From Chrysemys picta bellii (taxonomy: Eukaryota > Chordata > Testudines > Emydidae): 64,000 nt of DNA. Under the pieces are notes generated by a model. The model did not search any database. It was not told the DNA's origin and was given only the letters and a program-made list of their open reading frames with translations. The first letter of the stretch is position 1, and every line of letters begins with the position of its first letter. The position numbers were made by a program, and so were the translations under genes. Location: contig NC_088796.1 of NCBI RefSeq assembly GCF_011386835.1, positions 88,705,468 through 88,769,467 on the forward strand. The letters run 5' to 3'. Of the stretch, positions 1 to 12,141 are shown one piece after another.

Positions 1-126
1 ACACTTCAAAGTGCTGTCTACACTAGTCTAAAACACATCTATACTGACATACCTGTGTCCACACTAGGGATACCACTCTAATCAGTATAGTTAAAGTGGT
101 ACAACTTTCTAGTGTAGACAAGACCT
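1..126. mobile_element. MITE fragment (TCTACACTA/TAGTGTAGA family)
   Basis: The segment contains TCTACACTAGTC near its left end and closes with TCTAGTGTAGACAAGACC, the inverted-terminal signature shared with several other elements in this window. It is cut off by the window edge or truncated on the left. No coding capacity is visible. Assignment to a Chompy-like (PIF/Harbinger-type) MITE is inferred from the ends. Confidence 0.6.
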
Positions 127-2534
127 AAGTAAAAAGCACAATATGTAAATGGTTAACATACATTTCATTCTGTAGATGTTCTGTATTGTTTTCCCTGATG
201 GCAGGTATGATTTCTTTAAATGAAACACACATATCAAGGTTATTTGCTGCCATATGGCTTCTGACACCTTAATTAAAACTCTCATACACACACACTCTGC
301 TTCTCTATGACTCTCCATCCTATTTTCAATCAGCCCATCTCTCTCAGCTGTTTCTTATTCTAACACACTCTTCTCTCTGGGAGTCTCACTTTATAGAGTC
401 TTATTCTCTCTTGGCTGGAGGCTTTAGGTTCAGCCCTGAGCACATAAACTACACCATTTTAGTAGCCCTGGGAAGAGGAATTGAATTCCTCATTCTCATC
501 CAGCAAACACTGACATCAAGTATCTGTCTCATTACATCTCAGAGTCTGTCACAACACTATCCCTCATGCTAATATTTGCCACTGCATCCAACAATCACAA
601 ATAAGTATATTAACTTGATATTTCTGCTACAGTGATCACCAGTGAAATAGTTAGCAATGTTGGCACTTAGTATTCGGGTTCAGATTTAATGCCATGCTGA
701 GATGGAAGGGGCAATTCACACTTCTCACAGCTTTTATTGCAAGCTGTCTGTAAATCCACAGAGAAATCAGTTTTACAGTTGGTGTATAGTCTGAAGATTT
801 AATTCACTACCATAAGGACTAAAGAGCTAGACTCAGATTTGTCATCTATACCCACAAAGAGTAGCACCTAACTCCATCATTAGTTTAATTGACTTCAATA
901 GGACAACTTGCAGGATAAGATGCTACTCAGCATGAGTAAGAGTGACTGAGTCTAGCCTTTCCTTTATTAAAATGAAAACCTACGTTCTGGAGCACAATTG
1001 TATAGAAAATTCCAAAAAGACAGTTATCCTTTTATTATACACAGGTGCCTGCCTATTTACCTACATATCCATTGTACCAGTGCCTGTCACTGATGTTGCT
1101 TGTAATGCATGCTATCACTTTTCCCCCTTTATAGCCTCCCTTCCCTCTCCCCCTATATGTTTTGGGTGTGTTGCTAACTGGGGACTCAGTGTGTGTATGT
1201 GATTGTTCAATCTCCTTTGAGCTTTCTGTCAATCAAATCTTGCAAGAAGGTGCCTTTTGATATGTCCTTGAGATCCAGGGGTCGTGTCCACTGCTAGTGT
1301 AAATGAGCACAACTCCATTTACTTCATTGCACTTGCTTATGCCGGGGGTAAATTTAGTTAGTAGAAAGAATCAAAACAGCTATTCTGTCACTGAGCTTCA
1401 AAATGATTGTGCCTCCACTCCAGCAGTAACCCTTGTTAGAGGGTTAGAAAGGAATACTTGTAAGCATTTGAAATTTTCAGACCCCTATTAAAACCTGACC
1501 CAGTTTGCCATCTTCACACACCCTAAGGAGATTTAGTCTCCTTAAGGCAAGTTCTTGGAGCATCTGGCATCAGAAAGAATTCCATCCTTTTTGTCTTTAT
1601 ACTGAAGCACGGAGTAGGACAAAACTAGATTTGTATGCATTTATGTAAGTTATTTATATTTTTATTTTAAATAACTCCCAGAATCTAATAGATCTCCATC
1701 GTCATTCATTATCCTTCCTCAAGCTCCTTCTCCAACAAGTGTTACATTGATTCACTCCAGCTCTATTCAGGTGGTATTAGAGACAAAGATCCCCAACCCA
1801 AGCCACCTGCCCTGTGGATCTTCTGAACACCATTATTTATATTTTACCATTTTATCAAACTTAGGGCCAACATTTTTAAGATTAACAAAATAAAATAAAC
1901 CCACCACCAACTAACTCTTGCATCACTACTACTGTGTTAAAGTTACTGTGATGACACCAGAATCATAAATGTAAACAGTATGCTAGCCAGGAAATCAGCA
2001 TTTTTTCAAGAGGCCTTTCTGGACAGTGAAATGCTTGATTTTAGGCCATCCAAACTGATGATGGCTGCACAGGAACACTTGGGAGTTGAAGCCCTAATTT
2101 CAGTTCAGGCTTCTCTAGCTACAGAACCATTATAGAAACAAATAACATACTTGTACTGCACCACTGATTTTCATAAGTTTTGCATCTTTAATATTTCACT
2201 AATAAGACGTAAATAAGGTCAAAGTCTGATTATACCTGCAACATTCATGTGTATTTGAATTCAAGCAGGAACTGGGGGATGGGGTAAAATGGGACCTAAC
2301 TGAGCCAATCCCACCCCCCAACACCCTCTGGACTGAGCACTGTGCAAAAGGGTCCCCAACTTCTGGGGGTGCAAGAACCCATGTGGCCTTTTGGGAAAGA
2401 AACTGATGTGAGGAGATAGCCAGAGACTGAAGCAGTCAGAGCAGAAAGCAGGGATGAGGGACACTGATAATGTCAGAGTGTTTTCTGCAATGTACATGCT
2501 GAACATTCTCTCCTCCATGCTGATTGACTGTTTC
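127..2534. other. No gene recognised; one weak inverted repeat
   Basis: AT-rich DNA with only short chance ORFs. The single structure noted is a 10-bp perfect inverted pair (CTAGACTCAG at 827-836 and its complement at 947-956) bounding an old palindromic repeat of the pseudo-palindrome class listed elsewhere. Confidence 0.5.
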
Positions 2535-2910
2535 CAGTGGTTCTCAAACTGTGAGTCCTGACCCCAAAGTGGGTCGGGACCCGGTTTTAATGGGGTCTCC
2601 AGGGCTGGCATTAGACTTGCTGGGGCCTGAGGCCGAAGCCCAAGTCCCACCGTCCAGGGCCAAAGCCAATGTCTGAGGGCTTCAGCCCTGGGTGGCTGGG
2701 CTCAGGCTTTGGCTTCAGAGCTGGGCAGCAGAGCTCAGGTTATAGGCCCCCCGTCTGGGGCGATGGGGCTTGGGCTTTGGGTCCCCCCTTCCACCCACCT
2801 GGGGCAACAGGGCCCGAGCGGGCTCAGTCTTTGGTCCTCCTTCGTGGGGTCATGTAGTAATTTTTGTTGTCAGAAGGGGGTCGCAGTGCAATGAAGTTTG
2901 AGAACCACTG
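2535..2910. mobile_element. Non-autonomous hAT element (376 bp)
   Basis: The left end CAGTGGTTCTCAAAC (2535-2549) is mirrored by GTTTGAGAACCACTG (2896-2910), a near-perfect 15-bp terminal inverted repeat of the hAT superfamily. The inside is GC-rich with repeated GGGCTT/GGGCCC-type units and has no transposase frame. The flanking 8-mers do not match, so the target duplication has decayed. The short frames here are shadows of the GC-rich interior. Confidence 0.85.
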
Positions 2911-2969
2911 CATTCTCCCTCCCTGTTCACTCTTCTGGTATGTTATATCCCTTTCCCTTGTCTGTCATG

Positions 2970-3095
2970 CCTATTTAGACAGTACACTCTTAGGGGCAGG
3001 GACTTTCTTTCATTCTATGTTTCTACAGTGCCTCGCACAATGAGACCCTGTTCTCAGTTGGCCCCTGGGAAATTCCATAATAATCATGATAAATA
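2970..3095 (+). repeat. Old LINE/SINE 3'-tail repeat (CR1/L3-like)
   Basis: Contains the recognisable block GGGGCAGGGACTTTCTTTC, then TTTCTACAGTGCCTCGCACAATG and a terminal AATAATCATGATAAATAATG tail. A second copy lies at 25205-25310. I recognise this block from reptile genomes as the tail of an old retroposon; the exact family is uncertain. Confidence 0.55.
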
Positions 3096-5716
3096 ATGAT
3101 AGTTTGCAGCCTGAACACAGTTTTTCTTCCATAAAAGTAACTGGGAGAGGTACACAACATATCTCTTTCTTGGATTTACAACTGTAGGATCCTGTTCATA
3201 ATCATGGAAGTGTTGTTGAGGCTATTGATTTTAAAAGATGTTTTTCTGGCTTTTATTTTGCTTCTATTCTGGATTGTCCATTCTTGGCTACATAACTAAA
3301 GTGATCAGGGCTGCAGAGCACAATCTCTCTCAAAAATAAAGAACTTCCTGTTGCCTGTGTCTACTCACCAGTACTGCATGGTTATTTATTACTATTAAAC
3401 GTCAGTGTGTTTGGCACAGCACATGGTGAAAATAAAGACGTACTCAAATTGCACCAAAAATCATGAACAAATGCTGGATGAGCCAAGTTTTCAAAAGCTC
3501 CTCCACCTGGGCTCTAAATATGCTCAGTTTTTGTACACAAATTCAGGTTTTTACGTGGGATAAAATTGCAGATGCAGATTAAGATGTCATTTTTGAAAAA
3601 CATGGTCCTATGCATTTAAAAAAATGATTAATTTCTCCTGGGTTACTTGACCCACAAAGAATTTGTCTTAGATGTTCTCGAAATAATTACCCGACAAGAG
3701 CTTCTTACTGCAAGCTTGACACTAGGAGGAAAGCAATGACACCCGCTGCCCACCTCCACAGCTACCTTTTCCATTCTTCTAAGTAGAGGGCAATGAAAAA
3801 TTGTACAGGGCCAAGAGGCAGAGTCTATCTCATGTGAAACCTCTGTGTTCAGAAAAGCACTACTGACAGTGTCTGAAGATACTGTCAAAAAGGAAAGAGC
3901 TCATGGATTTGGTTCAATGAATAAAAGACGAAGAGCAAGAACAAAGGTAACAGTAGTACAGTCCTAGGTAAAGAATAGAAACCTTGGGGCAAATTCTGAT
4001 ATCAGATACACTGGTGTAAATCCAGAGTAACTCCATTAACTTCAGTGGAGCTGGTCTGGATTTACACAAAAGTGTTAAGGGAGTTTTAACTAGTATTGCT
4101 TTTCTAGCTGGAGACTATCTGAGTACACTGAATCCCCCAGATTAACACACACCTGTCAACTAATGTGGCAGAACTCGTATTTGTTGTTTTAGTCAGAGCT
4201 AATCACAGGCAGTGGGGTTATAGGGAGTGTAAAGGACAGAGGTTACTCTCAAAAAGAACATGTGACCACAGATTAATCTGATGCAAGCTGCAGGGAAGAC
4301 AGTCACTCAGATGCCATATAGCAAAACAGGCCTCATTTTTTAAACAAAGGAGTTTGTGTAGATGACTGATAATTAATAGTTAAAATGCTGCCTCCCCACC
4401 TCCCCCACTTACTCAAATCATTCCTTTCATAAAACAAAACAGTTCTTCCTTGACAGGTGCTTGAAACATGAACTCACACAGCTTATATCTTGCCTGTCAT
4501 TAGGATTTAAATATTTCTGCTCCTGACAGTCCAGCCTGTCCCTCACTGATTATGACTCCATGATCTTAGTTTCCTAACAGTGAAGGGTTTTATTCATGAT
4601 ACTGCAGGTTCTCCATTTCCCATCTTTGGCCCTTTCATCACACTGATTAATAGCTGACTTACTTAACTGCCATGAAAAGTACTATAAGAACAGTTCCATT
4701 GTGCATAATCAATGGAACCTTTGGATCACTCCAGTCCTGTGTTATTATGGGGAAGTGAAACCTTTCTAGTCCTCATACAGACAATGGGGACATTATCTTT
4801 TCTTTTCTTAATAAAAAAAAAAGATCAAGCTGAATTAAACCCTTATTACATGTTGTATTTTATATATGGAAAACTGCTATGTGGAACTTGGGTCTGTAGA
4901 ATCTGACAAAGAAAACTAAAGTTAGACAGAGAAAATCTTTACATTCTGCAGAAAAACAAATCTTGCATGCAACCGGAGATATTTTTTTCACTGAACAATT
5001 TGTCACTTATAAGGTTAGTGAGTTACTCGGATAGTGCATTAGATAACATTAGATGGAGCACCAGATGAAGGATAAACAGCTCATATTTTTCTCTACAGGA
5101 ACTGCACTCTTTGTGAAGGAGCACATGCAGAAGGGCCCTTTCTACCAGCTCAGAGAAATAGCTATGTAAGGGCCTGATCTAGCTCCCATTGAAGGGATTC
5201 AGATGTTTGCCATGAACTTCAATGGGAACAGGAGAAGGTCCTTACTATGCTGTATTGTAGCCAACCCATCCATTAAAGAAAAATCCTATCAATTTTAATA
5301 GAAAATAAAAACTTTTCCACAGGTTATTTGGACAATTCTACATAGTCTAGTTGAGACATATATCCCTTCTGCAGAATTCTGTACAAAGGCTTAAAAGTCC
5401 TATAGAAAGGATATCATTCTAAGGGTTTGCAGAGTCATGTTTATAGAACACTATGCAATTTTTGTAGAACCTTACTGATGTTTTTCCCCATTCAGTTTTG
5501 TAGGACTTTTCCCTGAGGAGCAATAATTCCTTTTCGAAAATAAATCTGGAGGCATGGGCTCTAGCTGTGTCAAAGCTATCTTTGATCACAGTTGTAACAA
5601 ATGCTGAAGATGTCAAATGTGAGGACGTCATGATCAAAACAGATGGCTAGGGCCTATCATCTCCCTGCAAGTAGAGGAGAGGAGAGAGATTACTTACTTG
5701 CATCAGTATAATTTAT
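3096..5716. other. No gene recognised; small pseudo-palindromes
   Basis: Mostly unique AT-rich sequence. At 4013-4067 GGTGTAAATCCAG faces CTGGATTTACAC around CTCCATTAACTTCAGTGGAG, a member of the short pseudo-palindrome class. At 5169-5242 a shorter one pairs CTCCCATTGAAG with CTTCAATGGGAA. No exon-like signal was seen. Confidence 0.45.
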
Positions 5717-5960
5717 GTTACTCAGGGGTGTGAACAAGCCACCCCCCTGAGAAACTTAAGTTACATTGACCTAACCACCAATATGGACATCACTATGTTA
5801 GCCGGAGAGCTTCTCCCGCCAACATAGCCAGCACCCCTCATTTGGGGTGGATTAATTAAATCGATGGGAGAGCTCTCTCCTGTCAGTTTAGAGTGGCTTC
5901 ACTAGAGAGCTTGTAGTGGTGCAGCTGTGCTGCTGTAAGCTCTCTAGTGTAGCCATAGCC
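5717..5960. mobile_element. Left-truncated Chompy-like MITE
   Basis: Starts inside the family at CTCAGGGGTGTGAACAAGCCAC, passes through GGAGAGCTTCTCCCGCCAACATAG and the hairpin-like pair ACTAGAGAGCTTGTAG / CTGTAAGCTCTCTAGT, and ends TAGTGTAGCCATAGCC. The same internal blocks occur in the elements at 39033-39309 and 43560-43856. It is non-coding. Confidence 0.75.
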
Positions 5961-6344
5961 TATACGTTTCCACCAGGTTTGCAATGAAAGCTGCAGGACT
6001 CAAGGTGAACATACTCATCCAGAAGGCAGTGGCAGCAGCAGCAAGTAAGCAAAACAGCTTGGTTTTAATCAAAGATGCTGAATTCTGCTGAATACTCTGA
6101 AGTGTGGACCTGGGTCCCAACTCAAATAACGCTGAATCTGCATGAGACCCATGCAAAGCTATTATAACACTATACTAAAGGATGCCCGCACCACTCAGAA
6201 CAAATGTTCTCCTTGCCGTTCCTAAAAATGAAAGAATCCAGAGCAAACTAAGTAGAAAACCAAGCTGAGAATCTCATGAGAACAGGCTCTGTTCCATTCC
6301 TTTGTGGCTTCAGCAAAGGTAAAATAGCATGAAACTAGCTTTCC

Positions 6345-6599
6345 TTGCGGCATTACAGCCCAAACCAAGGGGCAAGAACTGTGGCACATTACAGGTCCAG
6401 TGCTGGGGCTAGGGAGGGGAAAGGCAGCAACATTTTGAAACTTTTGAAAAAGTTTCTGTTGGGGCTTGCTTTCATTTTATCCAGTTCGTCCATCTCTGCT
6501 AACCATAAGCAGAAAAAACCTCTCCGCAACATAAGAGAAGAGATGAAGGCCTTCGATAAAGGTGCCTTACGATCAAGGCTGAGGCAGAGATTTTGTTGA
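6345..6599 (+). other. Possible small coding exon (weak candidate)
   Basis: An 84-codon open frame runs from an ATG at 6345 to a TGA at 6597. Its last third is basic and charged (residues about 55-84, ending ALRSRLRQRFC), and a possible 3' splice acceptor (ATAAGCAG) precedes that part at about 6505-6512. An antisense frame also spans it, and I do not recognise the protein, so it may be chance. No promoter, donor site or partner exon was identified. I keep it as a low-confidence candidate only, because the rest of the surrounding DNA carries no better frame. Confidence 0.12.
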
Positions 6600-7412
6600 G
6601 CTTCTAACAAGGCTGGCACGACATCTGTCCATGATGATCATGAGGCAGATAGACCAGCGACAGCTGCAGGTTTTCCTTAAGACAGAGCCTTTTTGAGCTG
6701 TAAAAACACTATGACGTGTAAATGAATAGCGGCACTAAATGATAATCTATGGGTAATCTATGCATAACAAAATACATAATGTAGTACATGATTAGGAATA
6801 GTAAGTTTCTTTAAATACATGTGAGTGGTTCAATAAGTGTTCATAGTAAACATTCCCTAGTGCATCTCTTGGCAACTAAACATTGATTGATGTGCTACTG
6901 GACTACTGTTTGATACTAGCCAGCTATTTAATCTAAGATTTCCACTGACTGATAAAATGCTCCAGATCATCTCTGGCATTCCAATTTATCTTATCTCTAT
7001 AGGAGTAGCTCTACTGAAATATCTCTTCAATCTCTGGGAGAAGAAGCAGGAAGATATTTCCAAGCCTTATCACTCCACAGTAGATTCTATTCAACCTGTA
7101 AGTATTAATTATAATTTTCAGTGAAAAGAGATGCAAAAATTCAGCTATTTGTATGGCTAACTACAGTCTCTCTCTGATAACACAAGACCAAAAGAGACCT
7201 AATTCTTTTTTTGTAATAATCATTGCAGATTCTAAAGGGAAGCCCATAACGTTTGCCCAGAAATATTTTTGATTGCATTATTTTAGAAGATTCATATTTC
7301 TCAGTGCATCTGAGAAATGCTTGTCCTCTATGGCCCAATTTTGCAGTCCTTTTCAGGCTCAACTTTCCCTGGAGTCAAGTTGAGTTGAGCTTGAGAAAGA
7401 ACTATAGGATCC
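6600..7412. other. No feature recognised
   Basis: Unique-looking AT-rich DNA with short chance ORFs only. No repeat ends, exon or RNA gene were found by eye. Confidence 0.4.
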
Positions 7413-7546
7413 ATAGGTGCGGGAAGTAGGGATAGTGGGGGTGCTGCCGCACCACCTGGCTTGAAGTGGTTTCCATCATATACAGGATTTAAAGTTTGGT
7501 TCAGTGGCTCTCAGCACCGCCACTATACACTTTGTTCCAGCACGAT
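7413..7546. mobile_element. Short MITE with imperfect TIRs
   Basis: The left arm, starting GTGCGGGAAGTAGGGATAG and running to GGGGGTGCTG, pairs imperfectly with the right arm CAGCACCGCCACTATACAC to TTGTTCCAGCAC. The middle, GGCTTGAAGTGGTTTCCATC, matches a repeat I recognise from turtle genomes. It is about 134 bp and non-coding. Frames crossing it at 7461-7793 are artefacts. Confidence 0.6.
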
Positions 7547-8349
7547 TGATAGGATCAGAAGCCATGTTGCTTACACAGCTACTGCAAGCACTGCATTTAC
7601 AGCATCTCTCCCCAGCTATGCCTCCAGCCTGCCCACTTCTCCCAGTATGCCATACAGTCTCCACTTCCTTATCCCAGTGCAGAGCCTGGACAACATAGAG
7701 ATGCCTCCAGTGGGAAAATATACAGTCATGTGGAGCAGCTGAGCTACCTACCATGCAGAATGGAGAAGACCAGTTCATAGAAGGTCCTTTCAATACATGG
7801 GACTAGAGGGGATGACCTGGATCTCTGAACTCCCTTACTCCAGGTTTCTACTAACTACCGCCTAAAATGGAGTTATGCTTGATTTAGTGTAAATGAGATT
7901 GTAATCTAACCCAGTGTTTTCTTTGGGTTCTTTTTTTAGAAGAATTTTTAAACCTTGAAAATCGCATTTAGGCAACAGTACTTAAGGATTAAATACTTTA
8001 TATATTCCTACATATTTTTAAAATGCTATACTTTACTCAAGGCAGTAGACTGCTCCCTCAGAGTCATTTCCTTCTAATGAGTACGTGCTGAAAGTAATTA
8101 GGCTGTGTCCTATGTGTATTTAAAGTATTTAGGAGGAAATGTTTGCAAAAACTGACTTTCTATAAGTAGTTGCCAATATTTTTCTAAAAGTATCTGCATT
8201 ACTAATTATCTAAGAAGTTTCATATTTTAAAGTGAAGTCCATTTTGAAATCCATGATTCCAGAAAAGCATCTTGATGCAGTAAATATTTTAAAGCTATGC
8301 ACTATGTTAATGGAGCTGCTAAAAAAATTTCTATTAAAATGCCATAGAT
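7547..8349. other. No feature recognised
   Basis: AT-rich DNA up to the start of the hAT element. No exon or repeat structure could be supported. Confidence 0.4.
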
Positions 8350-9221
8350 CAGTGGTTCTCAAACTTTTTTTTTTTTTGCGGACCACTTGAAAATTGCTGA
8401 GGGTCTCGGAGGACCACTTAATGATCTTTCCAAATGTTGTTTGTATCGTTAGCTAACTATTGTAAAGCACTTTGGATAAAATAATAACTTAATAATAATT
8501 AACGTTTTTTGTTCTACAAATAAAAACACACAACTCATATTTTAATATCAGTAGTCTTACCTTTCTAATGCAATGGATGTGCCCTCTTTCCCCCGCCTCA
8601 GCAGCCCCCGAGCTGGGGCTGGGAAGGGGGGGGTCTCTCCCTCTCTTCCGCACCACAGCAGCCCCCAAGCTGAGGCTGGGAAGGAGGGGGGGGGTCTTTC
8701 CCCCACCACAGAGCTGAGTCTGGGAGGGAGGGCCATCTCTCCCCAGCAGCCGCAGCCCTGAAGCTGGGGAAAGTTGCCTCTTTCTATGGTTGCTGCAGCC
8801 CTACACATCCCAAATTCCCCCCACCTCCTCTTCTCACCCCACTGCCCACTCCCATCTACCCCATATTCCCCCCAAGGCCACCACCTCACCTTACATGTGC
8901 GTTTGCTCCAGGGTCCAGGCACCTAATTAGTGAAGCCACACCTGCGTGGCTCCACTAATTAGGAGGGTGGCCCTTCATTCTTGTGTGTGCAGCCGTCCAG
9001 GTGCGCACCTTAGAGGGAACTAGGGTGACCAGACAGCAAAAATGAAAAATTGGGACGGGGGTGGGGGGTAATAGGAGCCTATATAAGAAAAAGACCCAAA
9101 AATCGGGACTGTCCCTATAAAATCAGGACATCTGGTCACCCTAGAGGGAACTATCCGCGGACCACCTGAACGGAGCTCGCGGACCACTGGTGGTCCACAG
9201 ACCACAGTTTGAGAACCTCTG
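8350..9221. mobile_element. hAT element (872 bp) hosting a nested insertion
   Basis: The left end CAGTGGTTCTCAAAC (8350-8364) matches the right end AGTTTGAGAACCTCTG (about 9206-9221). Flanking 8-mers CCATAGAT (8342-8349) and CCTTAGAT (9222-9229) agree at 7 of 8 positions, as expected for a hAT target duplication. The interior has an AT-rich left third, a C-rich middle (8575-8900), and a palindrome around 8921-8962 (CCTAATTAGTGAAGCCACAC and its near complement). Phrases such as GCGGACCAC recur at both ends. No transposase frame exists. A 123-bp element is inserted at 9021-9143. Confidence 0.85.
9021..9143. mobile_element. 123-bp hAT-type MITE nested in the larger hAT
   Basis: Terminal inverted repeats TAGGGTGACCAGAC and GTCACCCTA bound a 123-bp interior that includes ATCGGGACTGTCCC. 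It is flanked by a perfect 8-bp direct repeat GAGGGAAC at 9013-9020 and 9144-9151, the hallmark of hAT insertion. It therefore inserted after the host element at 8350-9221. Confidence 0.88.
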
Positions 9222-9235
9222 CCTTAGATAGAAAA

Positions 9236-9400
9236 TAAGCTTTTTGATTCAACAGAAATTTTCATGGAAAAATTTCCATTTTAATAAAAAAACAAACTTT
9301 TTTTGGGGGGGGGGGTTCAGTAACTGGAAACCAAAAACATTTGGTTTATAAACAATAAAACCTGGAAAATTTTGAAGAAAAAGTTTGTTTACATTGCAAC
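9236..9400. repeat. AT-rich 'GAAAATTTTC' repeat
   Basis: Dense AAATTTTC/GAAAATTT words on both strands around a homopolymer block (T7 then G12, about 9299-9316). Related material lies at 23683-23760 and 45475-45650, both ending near ACCAGCTCTA. I regard these as remnants of one old palindromic element, class unknown. Confidence 0.4.
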
Positions 9401-10648
9401 TTTTCTATGGGGGTAGGGGAGGAGGAAATCATTTCTAGACAAGCTTTAAAGACGAAATTTCTGTGTAAACTATTTGTAATACAGTGGTGTGCTTGGTCCA
9501 TTTCCAGGTGGATCCCCTTATTGGTCTTCTCAGCAGAGAAGGCAAGGATGGAACGGACCATGGCAACTGAATTCTTCTCTCACCTGGGTGTACACTCTCC
9601 AGGGATGCAGCAGTGACAAGGTGGTGAGGAAAAGTTTGAATTCCCACTCTCCACATACCTATTGTCTGGAGAAAAAGAGATTATTCTCCTGAGGTCCTTC
9701 AGCTTGTCACTTTAATGAATACTACATGCAATTTATTAATAAGCAATAATAATGACGATAATAAAAATAACAAATAGCTATTCTCATAGCCAGATATATT
9801 ATTTTTTTTAAAGAAAAAGGAAAGTTATCCAGAGCATAGCACTGAATTTTACTTACAATGTATTATACACATTGCGGTATTGTTTCTTAACAGAGAATAA
9901 AGAAAGAGATCCAACATTTTCCCCCCTCCGGGGCCTTTGTCAAGCTTTCTAAAATAGCTATATGTAGTTGTATTCAAATCACTCCTAAAGAACCACTTCT
10001 ACCATGATATCTACAAGAAATCAACTGGTTGATAATGGCTAGGTGGTGGGTATTTGGAAATAATCTATGGGCCTGATTCTCATTAATACTAAAACTCACC
10101 CTTCTGGCAAAGTGGGTGTACATTAAATGTGTGCCCACTTCAAGGCCTCTTCACGCTGCTACCGAGCTGTAAAGGGGCCTTAGCATAAATTATAATAAGG
10201 CAAGATATAACCATTATGTTCATAAAAATATTCTATTGCCTCATGAGACCAATTGCTACATTGAACTTTTTATATATGTTAACTTTCTTCTACCTATTGT
10301 CTGTTTGTCTATATTTTAGACTCTGCGTCCTCAGGGAAAGGACTGTGCCCTATTTTATCTTTGGAAATTGTCTATCACTTGGTGGATATTACCAGCCACA
10401 AATACTAAAAACTAATCAAGATAATCAAATGATAACAAATAGTAGGTCCCTCCTTTTCAAACTATAGTCCTCCTTTCCTAATTATAAAATACAAGATTAC
10501 CTGCATTAAATAAAGCTATTTGTTATTCAAAGTTATTTTTAGTAAGAATAAATACATCTACAGAAAGCATCTTCATTTACAAACCAATGCTGTGTCCATA
10601 TGGAGACCAGCATGTGCTCAATTGTAGGATCAGGGCTGAGTTAAGAGT
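9401..10648. other. No gene recognised
   Basis: Unique-looking DNA with overlapping chance ORFs on both strands at 9407-9692. At 10110-10140 AAGTGGGTGTAC faces GTGCCCACTT in a small stem-loop. Nothing else could be supported. Confidence 0.4.
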
Positions 10649-10773
10649 GGGATTTTCGAAAGTGCTCAGCATTGGATTCACTCTACTGCTGCTCCTGAAA
10701 TCGTTAGTAAAGCTCCCATTGACATTAGTGAAAGCAGAGTTAGGCCAACATTGAAAACTTTTGAAAATCCCAT
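10649..10773. repeat. Short palindromic repeat with GGGATTTTCGAAAG ends
   Basis: The left end GGGATTTTCGAAAG (10649-10662) is mirrored by CTTTTGAAAATCCC (10759-10772). It is about 125 bp long and non-coding. A fragment with related ends (GCATTTCTGAAAATTCTAGCC) lies near 24430-24450. Confidence 0.55.
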
Positions 10774-11888
10774 CCCAATTGCTCACATATTATCTTCTTT
10801 GCTACTGGAGAGAACATTCTGTGACTGAATGAGAATTGTTTTCTAAAAGCACGCACAGCAAAAGGAAATATTACAGCAAGTGGCTTGGTGCCATTGCAAC
10901 AACCTTCTTCATCTTTAGCTTAGTGAAATTCTACCACAATTTGGATCTTTCCTCTCTAAGCTTGGATCTTTCCCATCCCACATACCCTGCCGCTGAAAGA
11001 GAAATGGGTGGAGCATAGAATACTGCTGCAGTTATCTTTCCTAAGGAATACCTGCACAATTATCAAAGTAGACATTAAGTGAGACATGCAGGAGGATAAT
11101 AGCAGGGAAATCAATCTCTTTTTAGCACTTACATTTTCACTGTGTATAAAAAGAAACAAGCAAACATGAAAATTAGGAACCCTCTCAAATCACAAAGAGC
11201 TTTGGCTTACAGCATTGGCTTGTTAATACTTGAGACAATATTTATGCATCTTTCTGGCTAATATGAGGGCTGCCAAATGAGCTGAAAAGTGTTTTAGTTA
11301 CAGGAAGAAGTGATTGTTCTGGGGAAACAAAAAGAGGATGTATGTGTTGTCATTGCATTTAGTTACAAAAGGAAAATAAAGCTGTCTTCTGGAACCCCCA
11401 TCTCACAGGCTTACTTCTCCAGGTACACACTGTTTCTCTGAGATCACATAGGTTTTCAGGAGCAAAGGATTTCCACAAAATAAAAATGCATCTTCACTGA
11501 CATTCATTCAGACAACTCCTCACTCCTCCACTGTGACCATGGAATCTCCCCTGCCAGTGGGATTACCACTGTGCAAATAAACTGGGGGAAGGATTCTTAG
11601 TTTGGGGCTCAGCTCCAAAGAAATCTCCTATGCACCAGTTCATGGGGTGGGGGGCAGAGGCAGGTTGGGGGAGGTGGTTGGATGGAGGATTCACAGCTGC
11701 ATGTATCTTCTGCTACATGCCCCCAGATAGTTGGCATGTTAGAAGTAGGCACCAGAGTCTTTATGTAAGCATAAAAGAACCCTTAATCCAAATACCTCCT
11801 TGTTTTATAAAATCCATTAAAGTGAATATTAAAACAAAATATACCTAGCATATATGAGCTCAAATAAAAACATGGTCTAATACTTAAA
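10774..11888. other. No feature recognised
   Basis: AT-rich DNA with a G-rich stretch at 11640-11690. No exon, RNA or repeat boundary was identified. Confidence 0.4.
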
Positions 11889-12141
11889 ACATAAGAACGG
11901 CCATACTGGATCAAACCAATGTCCATCTAGCCCAGTATCCTGTCTTCTGACAGTGGCCAATGCCAGGTGCCCCAGAGGAATGAACAGAACAGGTAGTCAT
12001 CAAGTCATCCATCCCTGGTCGCCCATTCCCATCTTCTGGCAAACAGAGGCTAGGGACACTTCAGAACATGGTTTTGCATCCCTGCCCATCCTGGCTAATA
12101 GCCATTGTTGGACCTATTGTCCATTAACTTATCCAGTTCTT
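11889..12141 (-). mobile_element. CR1 LINE 3' end, antisense
   Basis: Read on the minus strand it ends with the CR1-family 3' terminus. The plus strand starts CATAAGAACGGCCATACTGG and continues CCATCTAGCCCAGTATCCTG. The block GCTTCTGGCAAACAGAGGCTAGGG is also visible here, diverged. The plus-strand copy at 44118-44352 shares its 5' portion (AACAGAGGCTAG; GGCTATTAGCC). It is heavily 5'-truncated with no open frame, as is usual for CR1. Confidence 0.8.

Noticed and set aside
3300..3420. Polyadenylation hexamer AATAAA near 3336
   Set aside because: No associated 3'-UTR composition or upstream frame; such hexamers are frequent in AT-rich DNA.
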